NCBI GenBank assembly: GCA_003577105.1
Contig: QEUQ01000021.1
Span: 1 to 36,485 of the forward strand
DNA: 36,485 nt
Reading direction: 5' to 3'
Source of the DNA: Acidobacteriota bacterium
Lineage (GTDB): Bacteria; Actinomycetota; Acidimicrobiia; ATN3
How positions within the stretch are numbered: position 1 is the first letter of the stretch; each line of letters opens with the position of its first letter. Under the pieces are notes generated by a model. It ran no database searches. It saw only the letters and a program-made list of their open reading frames with translations, and was not told the DNA's origin. Below, piece after piece: positions 25,035 through 33,530 of the stretch. Made by a program: the position numbers and the translations under genes.

Positions 25035-26765
25035 TTGGCAGAGGGTTCGCGGATCCTGATCGTTGATGACGAGCCAGGGATCAGACAAGTAATCAACACG
25101 AACCTGGTCATGCAGGGATACGAGACGCTCGAGGCGAAGAACGGGCGGCAGTGCCTCGATATTCTCGCCGAAGAAGAGGCGATCGACCTCGTGATCCTAG
25201 ACGTGATGATGCCAGGGACCAACGGGTGGGAAGTCCTTGAGTCCATGAGGGATCAGCCGGAGATGGCCGGGATATCGGTGATGCTCCTCACGGCGGTGAG
25301 CACAGAGGAAAGCAAGGTCAAAGGATTTGAGCTTGGCGCCGCCGACTATCTCGTCAAGCCGTTCGCGATCGGTGAGCTTCTCGCTAGGGTGCAAAGAATT
25401 CTGAGCGAGAAGCAGGAGCGCGAAGCCCTTGCCGAGTTTTCGATCACCGACTGGGTAACCGGCCTATTCAACCGCCGCTACCTCGAGCTGCGCCTCGGGC
25501 AAGAAATTGCGAGATCACTCAGGTACAAGAGTGCGCTCTCGGGCATTTTTTTCGATATCGATCAGCTGCCCGCAATAAACGAACACGACGGGCCAAAGCT
25601 GATCGACGCGCTGCTCGGACAGCTTGCCTCATTGCTGCGCGGGCAAATCCGGGCCTGCGATCTAGTCTTCCGCTACGACGGCGATTTCTTCTTCTTGCTG
25701 CTGCCTGACACCGACGGAGTCGGAGCCTTCGAAGTCGCAGAGCGAATCAGGCGAACGATCTCCTCAGAGGAGTGGACTGAGAACAAGCAGCTGACCGCAT
25801 CGATCGGATTGGTGGAACTTTCCCAAGGCGAGACGCCCGAAGGCTTCGTCAGTCGGGCAGAGGAGGCCCTTCATCAGGCCAAAGCACTTGGCGGCGACGC
25901 AACGTGGTCGGCATTTGCCACCGCAGGCGGGAGAGCTCCGGAGCCGGAGCCGATCTCGGCTGCCGAGCCCGAACCCGTTGTGGCTGCCGAGCCCGAACCG
26001 GGCTTTGCGCTGCCGGAGGTCTCAGTCTCAGAGCAGCCTCTCCCAGAGGTGCCGGTATCGACTTTCTCAGGAGTTGCGCCGCCTGAATATCTTGAGCCAG
26101 CTGCTACCGAGGCGCCTATAGCTGAACCTGTCGATTCTCAACCGGCTGCCGGGCCCGCCTCGCAGGCATCGATTCCCCTGCCGACCGCGCAAACTCAGGT
26201 GATGCGGGCTGGGGACCTCTCCGCACTTCGTGAGAGCCTCACCACCCCGGATACTGCGGCGCCCGGGCCGTCGGAACTACAAGGGTCACCCGATAACGAA
26301 ACGCCTCCGCCCGCCCATGAGCCCGAGCCGGTTGTGGCTCCCGAGCCGGTCATGACTCCCGAGCCGACGCCGGCCCCCGCGCCCGCACCTCCCTCATATG
26401 AGCCCCAACCCCAACCCCAACCCCAGTACGCTGAGCCGGTACAGCCGGCATATCAGCCAGCATCACCGACCTATCCGGCCGCAAGCACGGCTTCAGGATG
26501 GGGCACTCAGCAGCCACCGGCCGCTCAGCCAGCCCCGGCCGACGCTCAGCCAGCCCCGGCCGCAGGCCAGCCAGAGCAGCTCCAAGAGCAACCGCAAGCC
26601 GCTCCCCCCGGACCAGCCAGCTGGGCTGACGCCCAAATGATGGCAGCCACCCAATTCACAGCAGCGCCGGCAGCTCAGGCCGCACCGCCTGGTGCCGAAG
26701 CTCAGCTGGAACAAGCCCAACCTGGCGAACAGACGTATCCGCCTGACCAGCAACCCCGGCAATAG
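25035..26765 (+). CDS. Receiver plus degenerate GGDEF protein with long Pro/Ala/Glu tail
   Basis: A 576-residue cytoplasmic protein starting at TTG 25035, which follows GGAGG by four bases; the frame extends 17 codons upstream without such a site. Residues 4-122 are a response-regulator receiver with phosphoacceptor Asp56 (VILDVMMP), Asp11-Asp12 and Lys108. Residues 135-290 are a GGDEF domain: WVTGLFNRRYLELRL, FFDIDQLPAINEHDG, then DGDFF at 215-219 where active enzymes have GGDEF or GGEEF. The metal-binding Glu is replaced by Phe, so cyclase activity is unlikely. The product-binding inhibitory motif RxxD (RACD, 206-209) is kept at the right distance. Residues about 300-576 are low-complexity, rich in Pro, Ala, Glu and Gln (PEPEP, PQPQPQ, QPAPA), probably disordered. 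It is divergent from leuS. A c-di-GMP effector role is inferred. Confidence 0.85.
   Translation: MAEGSRILIVDDEPGIRQVINTNLVMQGYETLEAKNGRQCLDILAEEEAIDLVILDVMMPGTNGWEVLESMRDQPEMAGISVMLLTAVSTEESKVKGFELGAADYLVKPFAIGELLARVQRILSEKQEREALAEFSITDWVTGLFNRRYLELRLGQEIARSLRYKSALSGIFFDIDQLPAINEHDGPKLIDALLGQLASLLRGQIRACDLVFRYDGDFFFLLLPDTDGVGAFEVAERIRRTISSEEWTENKQLTASIGLVELSQGETPEGFVSRAEEALHQAKALGGDATWSAFATAGGRAPEPEPISAAEPEPVVAAEPEPGFALPEVSVSEQPLPEVPVSTFSGVAPPEYLEPAATEAPIAEPVDSQPAAGPASQASIPLPTAQTQVMRAGDLSALRESLTTPDTAAPGPSELQGSPDNETPPPAHEPEPVVAPEPVMTPEPTPAPAPAPPSYEPQPQPQPQYAEPVQPAYQPASPTYPAASTASGWGTQQPPAAQPAPADAQPAPAAGQPEQLQEQPQAAPPGPASWADAQMMAATQFTAAPAAQAAPPGAEAQLEQAQPGEQTYPPDQQPRQ
26400..26570 (+). repeat. 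Short direct repeats in the low-complexity tail
   Basis: The C-terminal tail is coded by short imperfect repeats: CAACCC units near 26403-26425 and two copies of a CTCAGCCAGCCCCGGCCG-type word around 26524-26563. These give the PQPQPQ and AQPAPA segments. Such stretches readily expand or contract, so tail length may vary between strains. Confidence 0.6.
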
Positions 26766-26800
26766 GAGCTACTCGCTCACGTTGCTAGACTCAAGGCATT

Positions 26801-26874
26801 GGGGCTGTAGCTCAGTTCGGTAGAGCACTTGCTCGGCAGGCAAGGGGTCAGGGGTTCGAATCCCCTCAGCTCCA
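26801..26874 (+). tRNA. tRNA-Ala (GGC anticodon), with C at position 33
   Basis: Full cloverleaf: acceptor GGGGCTG/CAGCTCC with the G3-U70 pair that marks alanine tRNAs, D stem GCTC/GAGC, anticodon stem CTTGC/GCAAG, T arm AGGGG-TTCGAAT-CCCCT and discriminator A. The anticodon GGC is at 26835-26837. The anticodon loop reads TCGGCAG, so the nearly universal U33 is C. No 3' CCA is encoded. A short palindrome GCCGATCGGC follows at 26892-26901 and may be a weak terminator. Confidence 0.93.
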
Positions 26875-26961
26875 CAAATCCCATTTAGCTCGCCGATCGG
26901 CCTTTCGCAACTCAGGCGACCCCCACCACTTGGTCCGCTGTGCCCAAGCGCCAACGCAGAA

Positions 26962-29319
26962 TCAACAACAGAACTTGTGCTTGCCCGCCTCAATCATGTG
27001 CACCTCACCCGACGGCATGATCACTTCGGCGACGGTCCCGCCTGGCACATCCACCTCGACAGAAACCGCACCGCCCTGACTCTCCCACCTGGCATTGATC
27101 GTACCAAACGGGCAGGTGTGGTATGTCTCGGCCCAATCGAGGGAGTCGTGCGGCTTGGGCGCCACCCGAAAGCGGCGCCACCCGGGCCCAATCAGCTGCA
27201 GCCCGCCGATGTACCCATGCAGGAACGAAATGACCGAACCCTTGCCGTAGTGGTTGAGTGAGTGAGAGACGGTTCCGTCTGGCTTGACGCCATCCCAGTC
27301 TTCCCAAATCGTCGTGCCGCCCGTGTCAATCATGTACATCCACGACGGCTCGGTGTCTTGGTAAAGCAAGTCGTAGGCGACATCAAGATGGCCATGATCC
27401 GCCAGCACAGGAAGGAGAAAGACGGTCGAGAGGAAGCCCGTGCCAAGGTGATTTCCGGCCTCACGAATCAAGACGACCAGATCTTCGGCCGCCTGATCGC
27501 GCGAAGCTTCAGGCAGCAAGCCAAATGCCAGCGCGCGAACGAGATTCGCCTGGGTCGCCGGTGTGACTCGCCCGTCGGCGTCAATGAACTCTGTGCGCCA
27601 AGCGTCACGGGCATTTGCGCTCAGCTTGGCATAGCGCTGTGCGGCCTCCCCATCGCCCAATAGCTCGGCAATCCGGGCTAGTTGACCAGCCGAGCGAGAC
27701 AAGTAGGCAGTAGCGACAGGCCCGTGATCCGCGATTGCCAGCGTTGGAAAGACCTGGTCCATATCTACGCCAGGCTCAAGCCACTCGCCAAAGTGCCAGC
27801 CCGTATCCCACAAATATCGCTCATGCTCAAGTGGCTCAGCGCTGCGCTCAATGCGCGAGCGATGCCGGCCGCCTGCCGCGCTCGCAGCCGCGAAGTCGAC
27901 CCAGCGCTTCATCGACTCGTACTGCCGGCCAAGCAATCCGGTCTCGCCCGTAGCGAGATAGACCTCCCACGGAACGTGCACCGCCGCATCACCCCACCCG
28001 GAGGATCCATGCGCCTCCTTCCACAAGGGAGCGTCCGGACTCGGATCGGGCACGATGTTTGTAACCGCGCCGTTCTCGAGTTGGTCAGCTGCGAGGTCTG
28101 CCAGCCACTTGGCCGAGAACGTGCTCACGTCATAGAGATAAAGCGCCGCTGCGACATATGTTTGCCAGTCCCCAACCCAGCCCGAGCGCTCGCGGGTCGG
28201 GCAGTCGGTCGGAATGTCGCAGGCATTGGAGCGAAAGCTCCACTCGGCTGCAGTATGCAGGCGGTTGATGCGCTCATTCGAACATCGAAAACCGCCTACT
28301 CTCGGCAAGTCGCTATGCACAACTACACTCTTTAGGGATGCGCAGTCGAGCTCTCCCTCGTAGCCTTCGACCCTGACGTAGCGGAACCCCTTTGTGCTGT
28401 GTCGGGGCTCAAATGAATCACCTTCACCAGCTGATATCGCCCGGTCGGTCTGGAATGGTGGCGGCTCGTCGCTCGGTGGAGCGAACGGACCCAGTGCGAC
28501 ATTCGCCTGAATCACATCGCCGTCAGGATCCAGCCACTCTCCGTACGAGATAACGATCTCATTTCCTTCTGGGCCGAGATCGGAGATGCGAATCCACCCA
28601 TTGCTGTTCTGCCCGAAGTCCACCACGAATCGCCCTGGAGCAATCTCGGTGACCGATTCGGCGTCGAGTTCTTCTATTCTCCGGACCGGCGGGCCCTCCA
28701 TTGGTACGAGCTCGTCGTAGCCATAGTCGCCGACGGTGACCGGAGACCAATCGCTTCTATCGGTTCCGGATTCGATCCAGGCTTTGACGCGCTGCCGATT
28801 GTCGTGGACCTCTCCGCAAATGAGGTCGGCTGCCAGAATATGACTCGGTTTGGACCGCCAGTCAGGGCCGGTGCCAAAGACGAGCACCTCACCAGAGGCC
28901 AGCAACACGTGGAGCTCGGCGAGAAAGGCAGACTTGGACCCATAGGCGTCAACTCCTCTGACAACTCCGTGTTGACCGCGCCACCAGCCGTCGCTCAGCA
29001 CCGCCCCCCAGGCATTTGCGCCTTTAGAAAGCAAGTCCGTCACATCGAATTGCTGTACTTGAACTCGTTTCCGATACGCCGTGAACCCTGGGGTTAGCTC
29101 GAAGTCACCCACCCTCTTACCGTTGATGAATGCCTCGTAGACACCATGGGAGGTCGCGAAGAGCACGGCCGAGTCAATCTTGTCGCCGGCTATGTAGAAC
29201 TCGGCCGCCAGGTAATACGCAGGACGCTGTACGCGCGGACCGTTGCCAGTCTCGGCCGGCTCGACCCATTGACCGACCCAGGATTCGGGCGCCGGGAACT
29301 GCAACGGGCCTCTCGCCAC
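26962..29319 (-). CDS. Alpha-L-rhamnosidase, GH78 family
   Basis: Inverting glycosidase removing terminal L-rhamnose from glycans, plant glycosides or bacterial polymers. The 785-residue protein has N-terminal beta domains (FYIAGDKIDSAVLFATSHGVYEAF, LSDGWWRGQHG, FVVDFGQNSNGW, KGFRYVRVEGY) then the (alpha/alpha)6 catalytic barrel. Family signature DCPTRERSGWVGDWQ begins at residue 372, with Glu377 as the likely general acid. Glu673 in TIWEDWDG is the likely base. The C-terminal beta domain ends in an unusual CC. GTG 29319 is preceded by GGAG at 7 bases. There is no signal peptide, so the enzyme acts inside the cell on imported material, or uses another route out. No transporter or rhamnose catabolic gene is nearby, so it is an orphan here. 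Confidence 0.92.
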   Translation of the reverse strand: MARGPLQFPAPESWVGQWVEPAETGNGPRVQRPAYYLAAEFYIAGDKIDSAVLFATSHGVYEAFINGKRVGDFELTPGFTAYRKRVQVQQFDVTDLLSKGANAWGAVLSDGWWRGQHGVVRGVDAYGSKSAFLAELHVLLASGEVLVFGTGPDWRSKPSHILAADLICGEVHDNRQRVKAWIESGTDRSDWSPVTVGDYGYDELVPMEGPPVRRIEELDAESVTEIAPGRFVVDFGQNSNGWIRISDLGPEGNEIVISYGEWLDPDGDVIQANVALGPFAPPSDEPPPFQTDRAISAGEGDSFEPRHSTKGFRYVRVEGYEGELDCASLKSVVVHSDLPRVGGFRCSNERINRLHTAAEWSFRSNACDIPTDCPTRERSGWVGDWQTYVAAALYLYDVSTFSAKWLADLAADQLENGAVTNIVPDPSPDAPLWKEAHGSSGWGDAAVHVPWEVYLATGETGLLGRQYESMKRWVDFAAASAAGGRHRSRIERSAEPLEHERYLWDTGWHFGEWLEPGVDMDQVFPTLAIADHGPVATAYLSRSAGQLARIAELLGDGEAAQRYAKLSANARDAWRTEFIDADGRVTPATQANLVRALAFGLLPEASRDQAAEDLVVLIREAGNHLGTGFLSTVFLLPVLADHGHLDVAYDLLYQDTEPSWMYMIDTGGTTIWEDWDGVKPDGTVSHSLNHYGKGSVISFLHGYIGGLQLIGPGWRRFRVAPKPHDSLDWAETYHTCPFGTINARWESQGGAVSVEVDVPGGTVAEVIMPSGEVHMIEAGKHKFCC

Positions 29320-29890
29320 CGATTCACTCCAGTCTCTCGAGGGATCCCGAGTGCAGCCGGGTGAACGCAGGCACGCAGGAGGGGCTCGGCGATACTACCT
29401 GCCGAGAGATGCGCGCAACCGATGGCCGGAAGCACCGCGAGGCCGGGCTGTGTGGCAACTTACACGGATAGGAATCTTGCTGCTCCGCTATGTGAACCAC
29501 CCAAATGGGCTATTGCCGTCAGTAACGCTGCTACATATTCTTTCGGCGGCCGGGGTCTGCCCGGAGAGCAACCCCCCACTCCGGGGATTCCAGACTCCGG
29601 CCACAATTCGATTCAGCTAGCGGACTAGTTACCTGCGAAACAACCGGCAAGTGCTGAGGCGAGCTTGAAGCCGGACTGGTCGCCAAGGACCCACGGTGAC
29701 TAGTCCGAATTGGCCAAATTTCGCCTCGGCAGCAGATTCAGTTCAACTTGAGAACTCGACTGCCGACTAAACTTGCCAGCTAGTACAGTTGGCGACGCGC
29801 TTATTGAGCGTGTTCGTCAATCGGCGTTGCAGTCATTTGACATCGGGCTGGGGCCACGTCAACGACAACACACGGATCTTCGGGGGTACC
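29320..29890. other. Divergent intergenic region with 13-bp inverted repeat and CTAG cluster
   Basis: A 571-bp stretch between the divergent rhamnosidase and histidine-kinase genes with no convincing gene; short open frames here lack family features. It holds an inverted repeat: CGGACTAGTTACC at 29621-29633 and GGTGACTAGTCCG at 29695-29707, 12 of 13 bases complementary, 61 bp apart. CTAG, normally scarce in such genomes, occurs at 29617, 29625, 29700 and 29780. An imperfect dyad GCCAGC-N7-GTTGGC lies around 29775-29793. These may be operator sites for one or both flanking genes. I saw no riboswitch that I recognise. Confidence 0.5.
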
Positions 29891-31951
29891 GTGGGCAACA
29901 TCGAAGTCGCGATAACTAACAGCGATCGGGGTGATGATCGCCTGAGTTGGCGCGCACCGGTATTCCGATACTCGGTCGCTATTTCCACGGTTATTGCGTG
30001 CCTGGTGCTCGTCGGCCATTTCGCAGGAATCGAGTGGCTGACGACGCTCTACCCCGCCGGCGCACCGACGTCAATCACGGTCGCCTTCCTCGTCTTGGCC
30101 CTGGAGGCTTCAACCGGACTGGCATGGCATGGTCGGCATCGGCCAAACCTGAGAAGGGCAAGCTTCGTTGTCGCTGGCCTGGTCGTAGCGGCGGGCATAG
30201 TCATGTTCGCAGCCGGAGAAATTCGCGACTTGCCAAGTTCAGCCGGAATCCCGCGATCGCCAGATGAGATTGCGGCGCAACTAGACGTTGCTGCTATGCC
30301 TGCCGGCACTTCTCCCCTGGCGCTGCTCGGAATCACCGCTCTAGGGCTTTCGGTGATCTTGACATCGAAGAAGACGGCCGCCTTCGCCCAGATATTGGTG
30401 TTTGCCGCGGCTGCTATGACGTTGTCGGCTGCCGTGGGGTATCTACTCGGATCGAGCTCAATCTACTCAAGCATGCCAACCTTTGCGATCATCGGGTTCC
30501 CCACGGTGATCATGTTCTTCTCGGCATCGGCAGCCATCATCGCCGCAAACGGAGATCGCGCCGTGACCGCTGAAGTCTCGTCAGGCCTGGTCGGTGGGCG
30601 GCTCGCCCGGCGGGTTCTCCCAGCGGTCTTGATCGCGCCCATCGTAATCGGCTGGCTGCGAGTTTTCGGCCAAAACCTCAACCTCTATGGGACCGCGTTT
30701 GGCATTTCTCTAATGGTGACATCGCTAGTCGTGACCCTCGGAGCGATGCTCCTAGTCGGCACAATTTGGCTCAACAAAGTCGACCGCGAGCGGACGCAGG
30801 CCGAAGCGGAATCGATCGAACGCGCCTCTCGTATCGCAGACATTCTCGAAGGGGCAGCAGAGGGTGTAGTCACAATCAACTCCAACGGCGTGATCACTAT
30901 GGCCAACCCACGGGCCAAGCTTGCATTCGCGCGTGACGACTTGATGGATGTGAAGATCAAGGACCTGATACCAAGTGGACTTGAAGCCCTTGACGTTCTC
31001 GACGGGTCCTCATCAAGAACGGGATTCAAGAGGGATCTCCGGATGGTTGGCGAGACGTCATCGGGACGACTATTTCCAATTGAAGCCTCGCTCTCTAAGC
31101 GTGTCATCAGGGGCGAGACGACATTCACATTGATCTTCAGGGATGTCTCAGAGCGAGTCAGAGCCGAGAATCGCATCCGTGCGCTGAACGAGCGCCTTGA
31201 AGGCCAGGTGCGAAGGAGAACTGAGCAACTCAACAGAACCGCTGGAGACCTCGAAGCCTTCTCCTATTCGGTCTCCCACGACCTGCGGGCACCACTTCGC
31301 GCAATGAGCGGTTTCGCACGGATCATCGCCGACGACTTCGGCGGCGACCTTCAACCCGAGGCACGCCATTATCTGGATCGGATTCAGGCTAATGCCGCAC
31401 ATATGTCCAACCTGATCGACGGCCTGCTTGAGTTTTCCAAGATCGACCGGGTCGCTGCCTCACGCCACGACGTGGACTTGGCCAGGCTTGTCCAGGAAGA
31501 GATCGAGCTGCTCGAACCGGCCATCGACGGGCGGGCTGTCAATTTCGAGGTCGCGGAGATGCCTTCGTGTAATGCAGATCCGGTCCTCATGCGCCGGGTA
31601 GTCGCGAACCTCCTCTCAAACGCACTGAAGTTCACTGAAGGCTGCGATCCGGCAAAGATAGCGATCGGGTTCGATGAGGATTTGGCGGCATACTTCATCA
31701 GTGACAACGGCGTGGGATTCGATGATCAGCGGGCAGACAAACTCTTCGAGGTGTTTCAGCGCCTTCACTCACGTGACAAGTTCCCAGGTGCTGGCATCGG
31801 GCTTGCCCTGACAAGACGCATAGTTGAAAAGCACGGCGGGAGTATCTGGGCAAAGTCACAACCGCACAGGGGGGCAACCTTTTACTTCTCGGTCGACGAG
31901 GGCAAGCCTGCAAATCAGACTCAAGTAGCACGCGCCGGAGTAGATGCGTGA
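29891..31951 (+). CDS. Multi-pass membrane PAS sensor histidine kinase
   Basis: A 686-residue sensor kinase from GTG 29891, chosen because GGGGG lies four bases upstream; the frame is open 34 codons further up. About eight membrane helices fill residues 25-295, without a large outer domain, so the signal is probably sensed in or at the membrane. A PAS domain (about 314-420: ADILEGAAEGVVTINSNGVI, then LIFRDVSERVRAE) is followed by a coiled linker and HisKA with the phosphoacceptor His463 in SVSHDLRAPLRAM. The ATPase domain has the N box NLLSNALKF, DNGVGF and GAGIGLALTRRIVEKHGG. This H-box style is common in kinases paired with Rcp1-like regulators, and such a regulator follows with a four-base overlap (GTGA). 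The ligand is unknown. Confidence 0.9.
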   Translation: MGNIEVAITNSDRGDDRLSWRAPVFRYSVAISTVIACLVLVGHFAGIEWLTTLYPAGAPTSITVAFLVLALEASTGLAWHGRHRPNLRRASFVVAGLVVAAGIVMFAAGEIRDLPSSAGIPRSPDEIAAQLDVAAMPAGTSPLALLGITALGLSVILTSKKTAAFAQILVFAAAAMTLSAAVGYLLGSSSIYSSMPTFAIIGFPTVIMFFSASAAIIAANGDRAVTAEVSSGLVGGRLARRVLPAVLIAPIVIGWLRVFGQNLNLYGTAFGISLMVTSLVVTLGAMLLVGTIWLNKVDRERTQAEAESIERASRIADILEGAAEGVVTINSNGVITMANPRAKLAFARDDLMDVKIKDLIPSGLEALDVLDGSSSRTGFKRDLRMVGETSSGRLFPIEASLSKRVIRGETTFTLIFRDVSERVRAENRIRALNERLEGQVRRRTEQLNRTAGDLEAFSYSVSHDLRAPLRAMSGFARIIADDFGGDLQPEARHYLDRIQANAAHMSNLIDGLLEFSKIDRVAASRHDVDLARLVQEEIELLEPAIDGRAVNFEVAEMPSCNADPVLMRRVVANLLSNALKFTEGCDPAKIAIGFDEDLAAYFISDNGVGFDDQRADKLFEVFQRLHSRDKFPGAGIGLALTRRIVEKHGGSIWAKSQPHRGATFYFSVDEGKPANQTQVARAGVDA

Positions 31952-32364
31952 GCTGTCTCTTCTACGCAATCGAAGACAATCCCGACGATGTCATCTTCCT
32001 GAAGCGCGCATTTGATAGCTCGTGCTGCGACCTCAAGGTCTTTGGTGATGTCCAAGCTGCAATCGGTGCGATCAACGATCCAGAGCTGGAGTACCCGAAT
32101 GTGCTGCTAGTGGACCTCAATCTCCCCGGGGCGACAGGGATTGAATTGATCAAAGCAGCAAGGAACCACAAGCGGACCAAGACGGTGCCGGTAGTCGTGC
32201 TCTCCTCGTCGTCGTATCAGGGTGACATCGACAGCGCTTACGCGGCCGGAGCGTCGAGCTACGTAGTAAAGCCCGTTGACTACGCCGAGCTTGAAGCAGC
32301 TATCAAGACTATCGCCGAGTACTGGGGAACCATCAACGCACCCGCGAACGGAGATGCGCGTTGA
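31948..32364 (+). CDS. Single-domain response regulator (Rcp1-like)
   Basis: A 138-residue receiver with no output domain. It has the acidic pocket EDNPDD (residues 9-14), phosphoacceptor Asp56 in LLVDLNLPGATG, Ser/Thr in VVLSSSSY and Lys108 in YVVKPVDY. Such stand-alone regulators of the Rcp1 type usually relay phosphate or act by protein contact. It begins with GTG overlapping the kinase stop by four bases, and its stop overlaps the next gene's TTG start by four bases (TTGA). It is therefore the likely partner of the upstream kinase, and could shuttle phosphate to the next protein. Confidence 0.92.
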   Translation: MSCLFYAIEDNPDDVIFLKRAFDSSCCDLKVFGDVQAAIGAINDPELEYPNVLLVDLNLPGATGIELIKAARNHKRTKTVPVVVLSSSSYQGDIDSAYAAGASSYVVKPVDYAELEAAIKTIAEYWGTINAPANGDAR

Positions 32365-33530
32365 TCGACGTACTCCTACTTGAAGACAGCTCAGATGACG
32401 CGGCCTTGCTCAGCGCGGAGCTGAGACGGTCGGGGTTCGAGGCCACCATTCGCCGCGTCGACGAGCGCAGTGACTTCCTCGATGAACTGAACGATCCCCC
32501 GGAAATCATTGTTGCCGACAATCATCTCCCTCAGTACTGCGCGCTCGAGGCGTTGGAAGATGTTCGAGAACGCGACAAGTCGATTCCTTTCATCATTTTC
32601 TCAGGTGCGATCGAAGAGGAAACTGCGATCGAGGCTCTCAAGAAAGGAGCCGACGACTTCGTCATGAAGGACCGGCCAAGGCGCCTCGCGACTGCAATTC
32701 AGTTTGCTCTTGACCGAGCAGCCAAGCGGGCTCGCGAACAAGAAGATGCCGAGGCCATGAGGGCGATGGTCGATGCGCTGCAGTCTCTGAGCGAGCAGCG
32801 CAGACGGCTGCTCGATCGACTCGCATCAGCCCAGGAAGACGAGCGAAGACGGATTGCCGGCAATGTCCATGACGATCACATCCAGATGATGACGGCCATT
32901 TCGTTGAGGATCCAACTACTCGCAGAGGATCTCTCCCGCCCGGATGTGAAGGAGGAATTGGAGGAGATCACCGACCTCCTCGCGCAAGGTATCACCCGGC
33001 TGCGACGATTCATTTTCGACTTGTACCCCGACAGTTTGATCGACGAGGGCCTGGCCAAGACCCTTCGGCCATATATCGAAACACTGTCAGAGGAGTGGGG
33101 AATTCGAATTGAAATCGCGATTCGCCATGACGGGGAGCCCGATCGCGACATCGAGGTGATTGCGTTTCGGATTCTTCAAGAGGCCCTGACAAACGTGCAC
33201 AAGCACGCTGAGGCAAACCGAATCGAGATTGAAGCAATGATTGCGGCCTCCGGTACTCGCTTCGTGATTGAAGACGACGGGTGCGGCATTGGTGCACCCG
33301 TGCCTTCTGACCCAAGTCACATTGGTCTGAGAACCATGAGAGACCGAGCTGAGCTCGCTGGGGGTTTCCTCGAAATCGGAGAGGCGAGCATAGGCGGTAC
33401 AAGGGTCGAATACTGGATTCCGAGTGGCGAAGTCAAGGGCGTGGCGAGCGCCCACGTCGAGAGCGGTAGCGACGGCTCGGGTAGAATCGACGCACCATGC
33501 ATGGAAATCAAGAAATCATCAATGTTCTAA
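32361..33530 (+). CDS. Receiver-histidine kinase hybrid with HisKA_3 domain
   Basis: A 389-residue soluble protein with an N-terminal receiver (residues 1-115; Asp53 in IVADNHLP, Lys103 in DFVMKDRPRRL), a coiled-coil (about 118-158) and a NarX/DesK-type HisKA_3 region, DERRRIAGNVHDDHIQMM, with His170 as phosphoacceptor. The ATPase domain has ILQEALTNVHKHAEA and IEDDGCGIG. The start is TTG 32361 with GGAG about ten bases upstream. The kinase class normally pairs with NarL-type regulators, yet none is present in the window. The C-terminal 30 residues run past the ATPase domain into the bacterioferritin gene (34-base overlap) and may be non-conserved. The receiver makes it a possible acceptor from the upstream kinase. 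Confidence 0.9.
   Translation: MIDVLLLEDSSDDAALLSAELRRSGFEATIRRVDERSDFLDELNDPPEIIVADNHLPQYCALEALEDVRERDKSIPFIIFSGAIEEETAIEALKKGADDFVMKDRPRRLATAIQFALDRAAKRAREQEDAEAMRAMVDALQSLSEQRRRLLDRLASAQEDERRRIAGNVHDDHIQMMTAISLRIQLLAEDLSRPDVKEELEEITDLLAQGITRLRRFIFDLYPDSLIDEGLAKTLRPYIETLSEEWGIRIEIAIRHDGEPDRDIEVIAFRILQEALTNVHKHAEANRIEIEAMIAASGTRFVIEDDGCGIGAPVPSDPSHIGLRTMRDRAELAGGFLEIGEASIGGTRVEYWIPSGEVKGVASAHVESGSDGSGRIDAPCMEIKKSSMF

Noticed and set aside
26769-26993. Minus-strand open frame encoding GAEGIRTPDPLPAEQ across the tRNA
   Set aside because: This is the familiar spurious translation of the complement of a tRNA gene and appears in many genomes as an artefact.
29351-29628. Short plus-strand open frames in the intergenic region
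   Set aside because: No ribosome-binding sites, no recognisable domains, and the composition looks non-coding.
29320-29640. Possible riboswitch upstream of the rhamnosidase or kinase
   Set aside because: I looked for c-di-GMP, c-di-AMP and cobalamin type conserved cores and found none that fit; GC-rich hairpins alone are not evidence.
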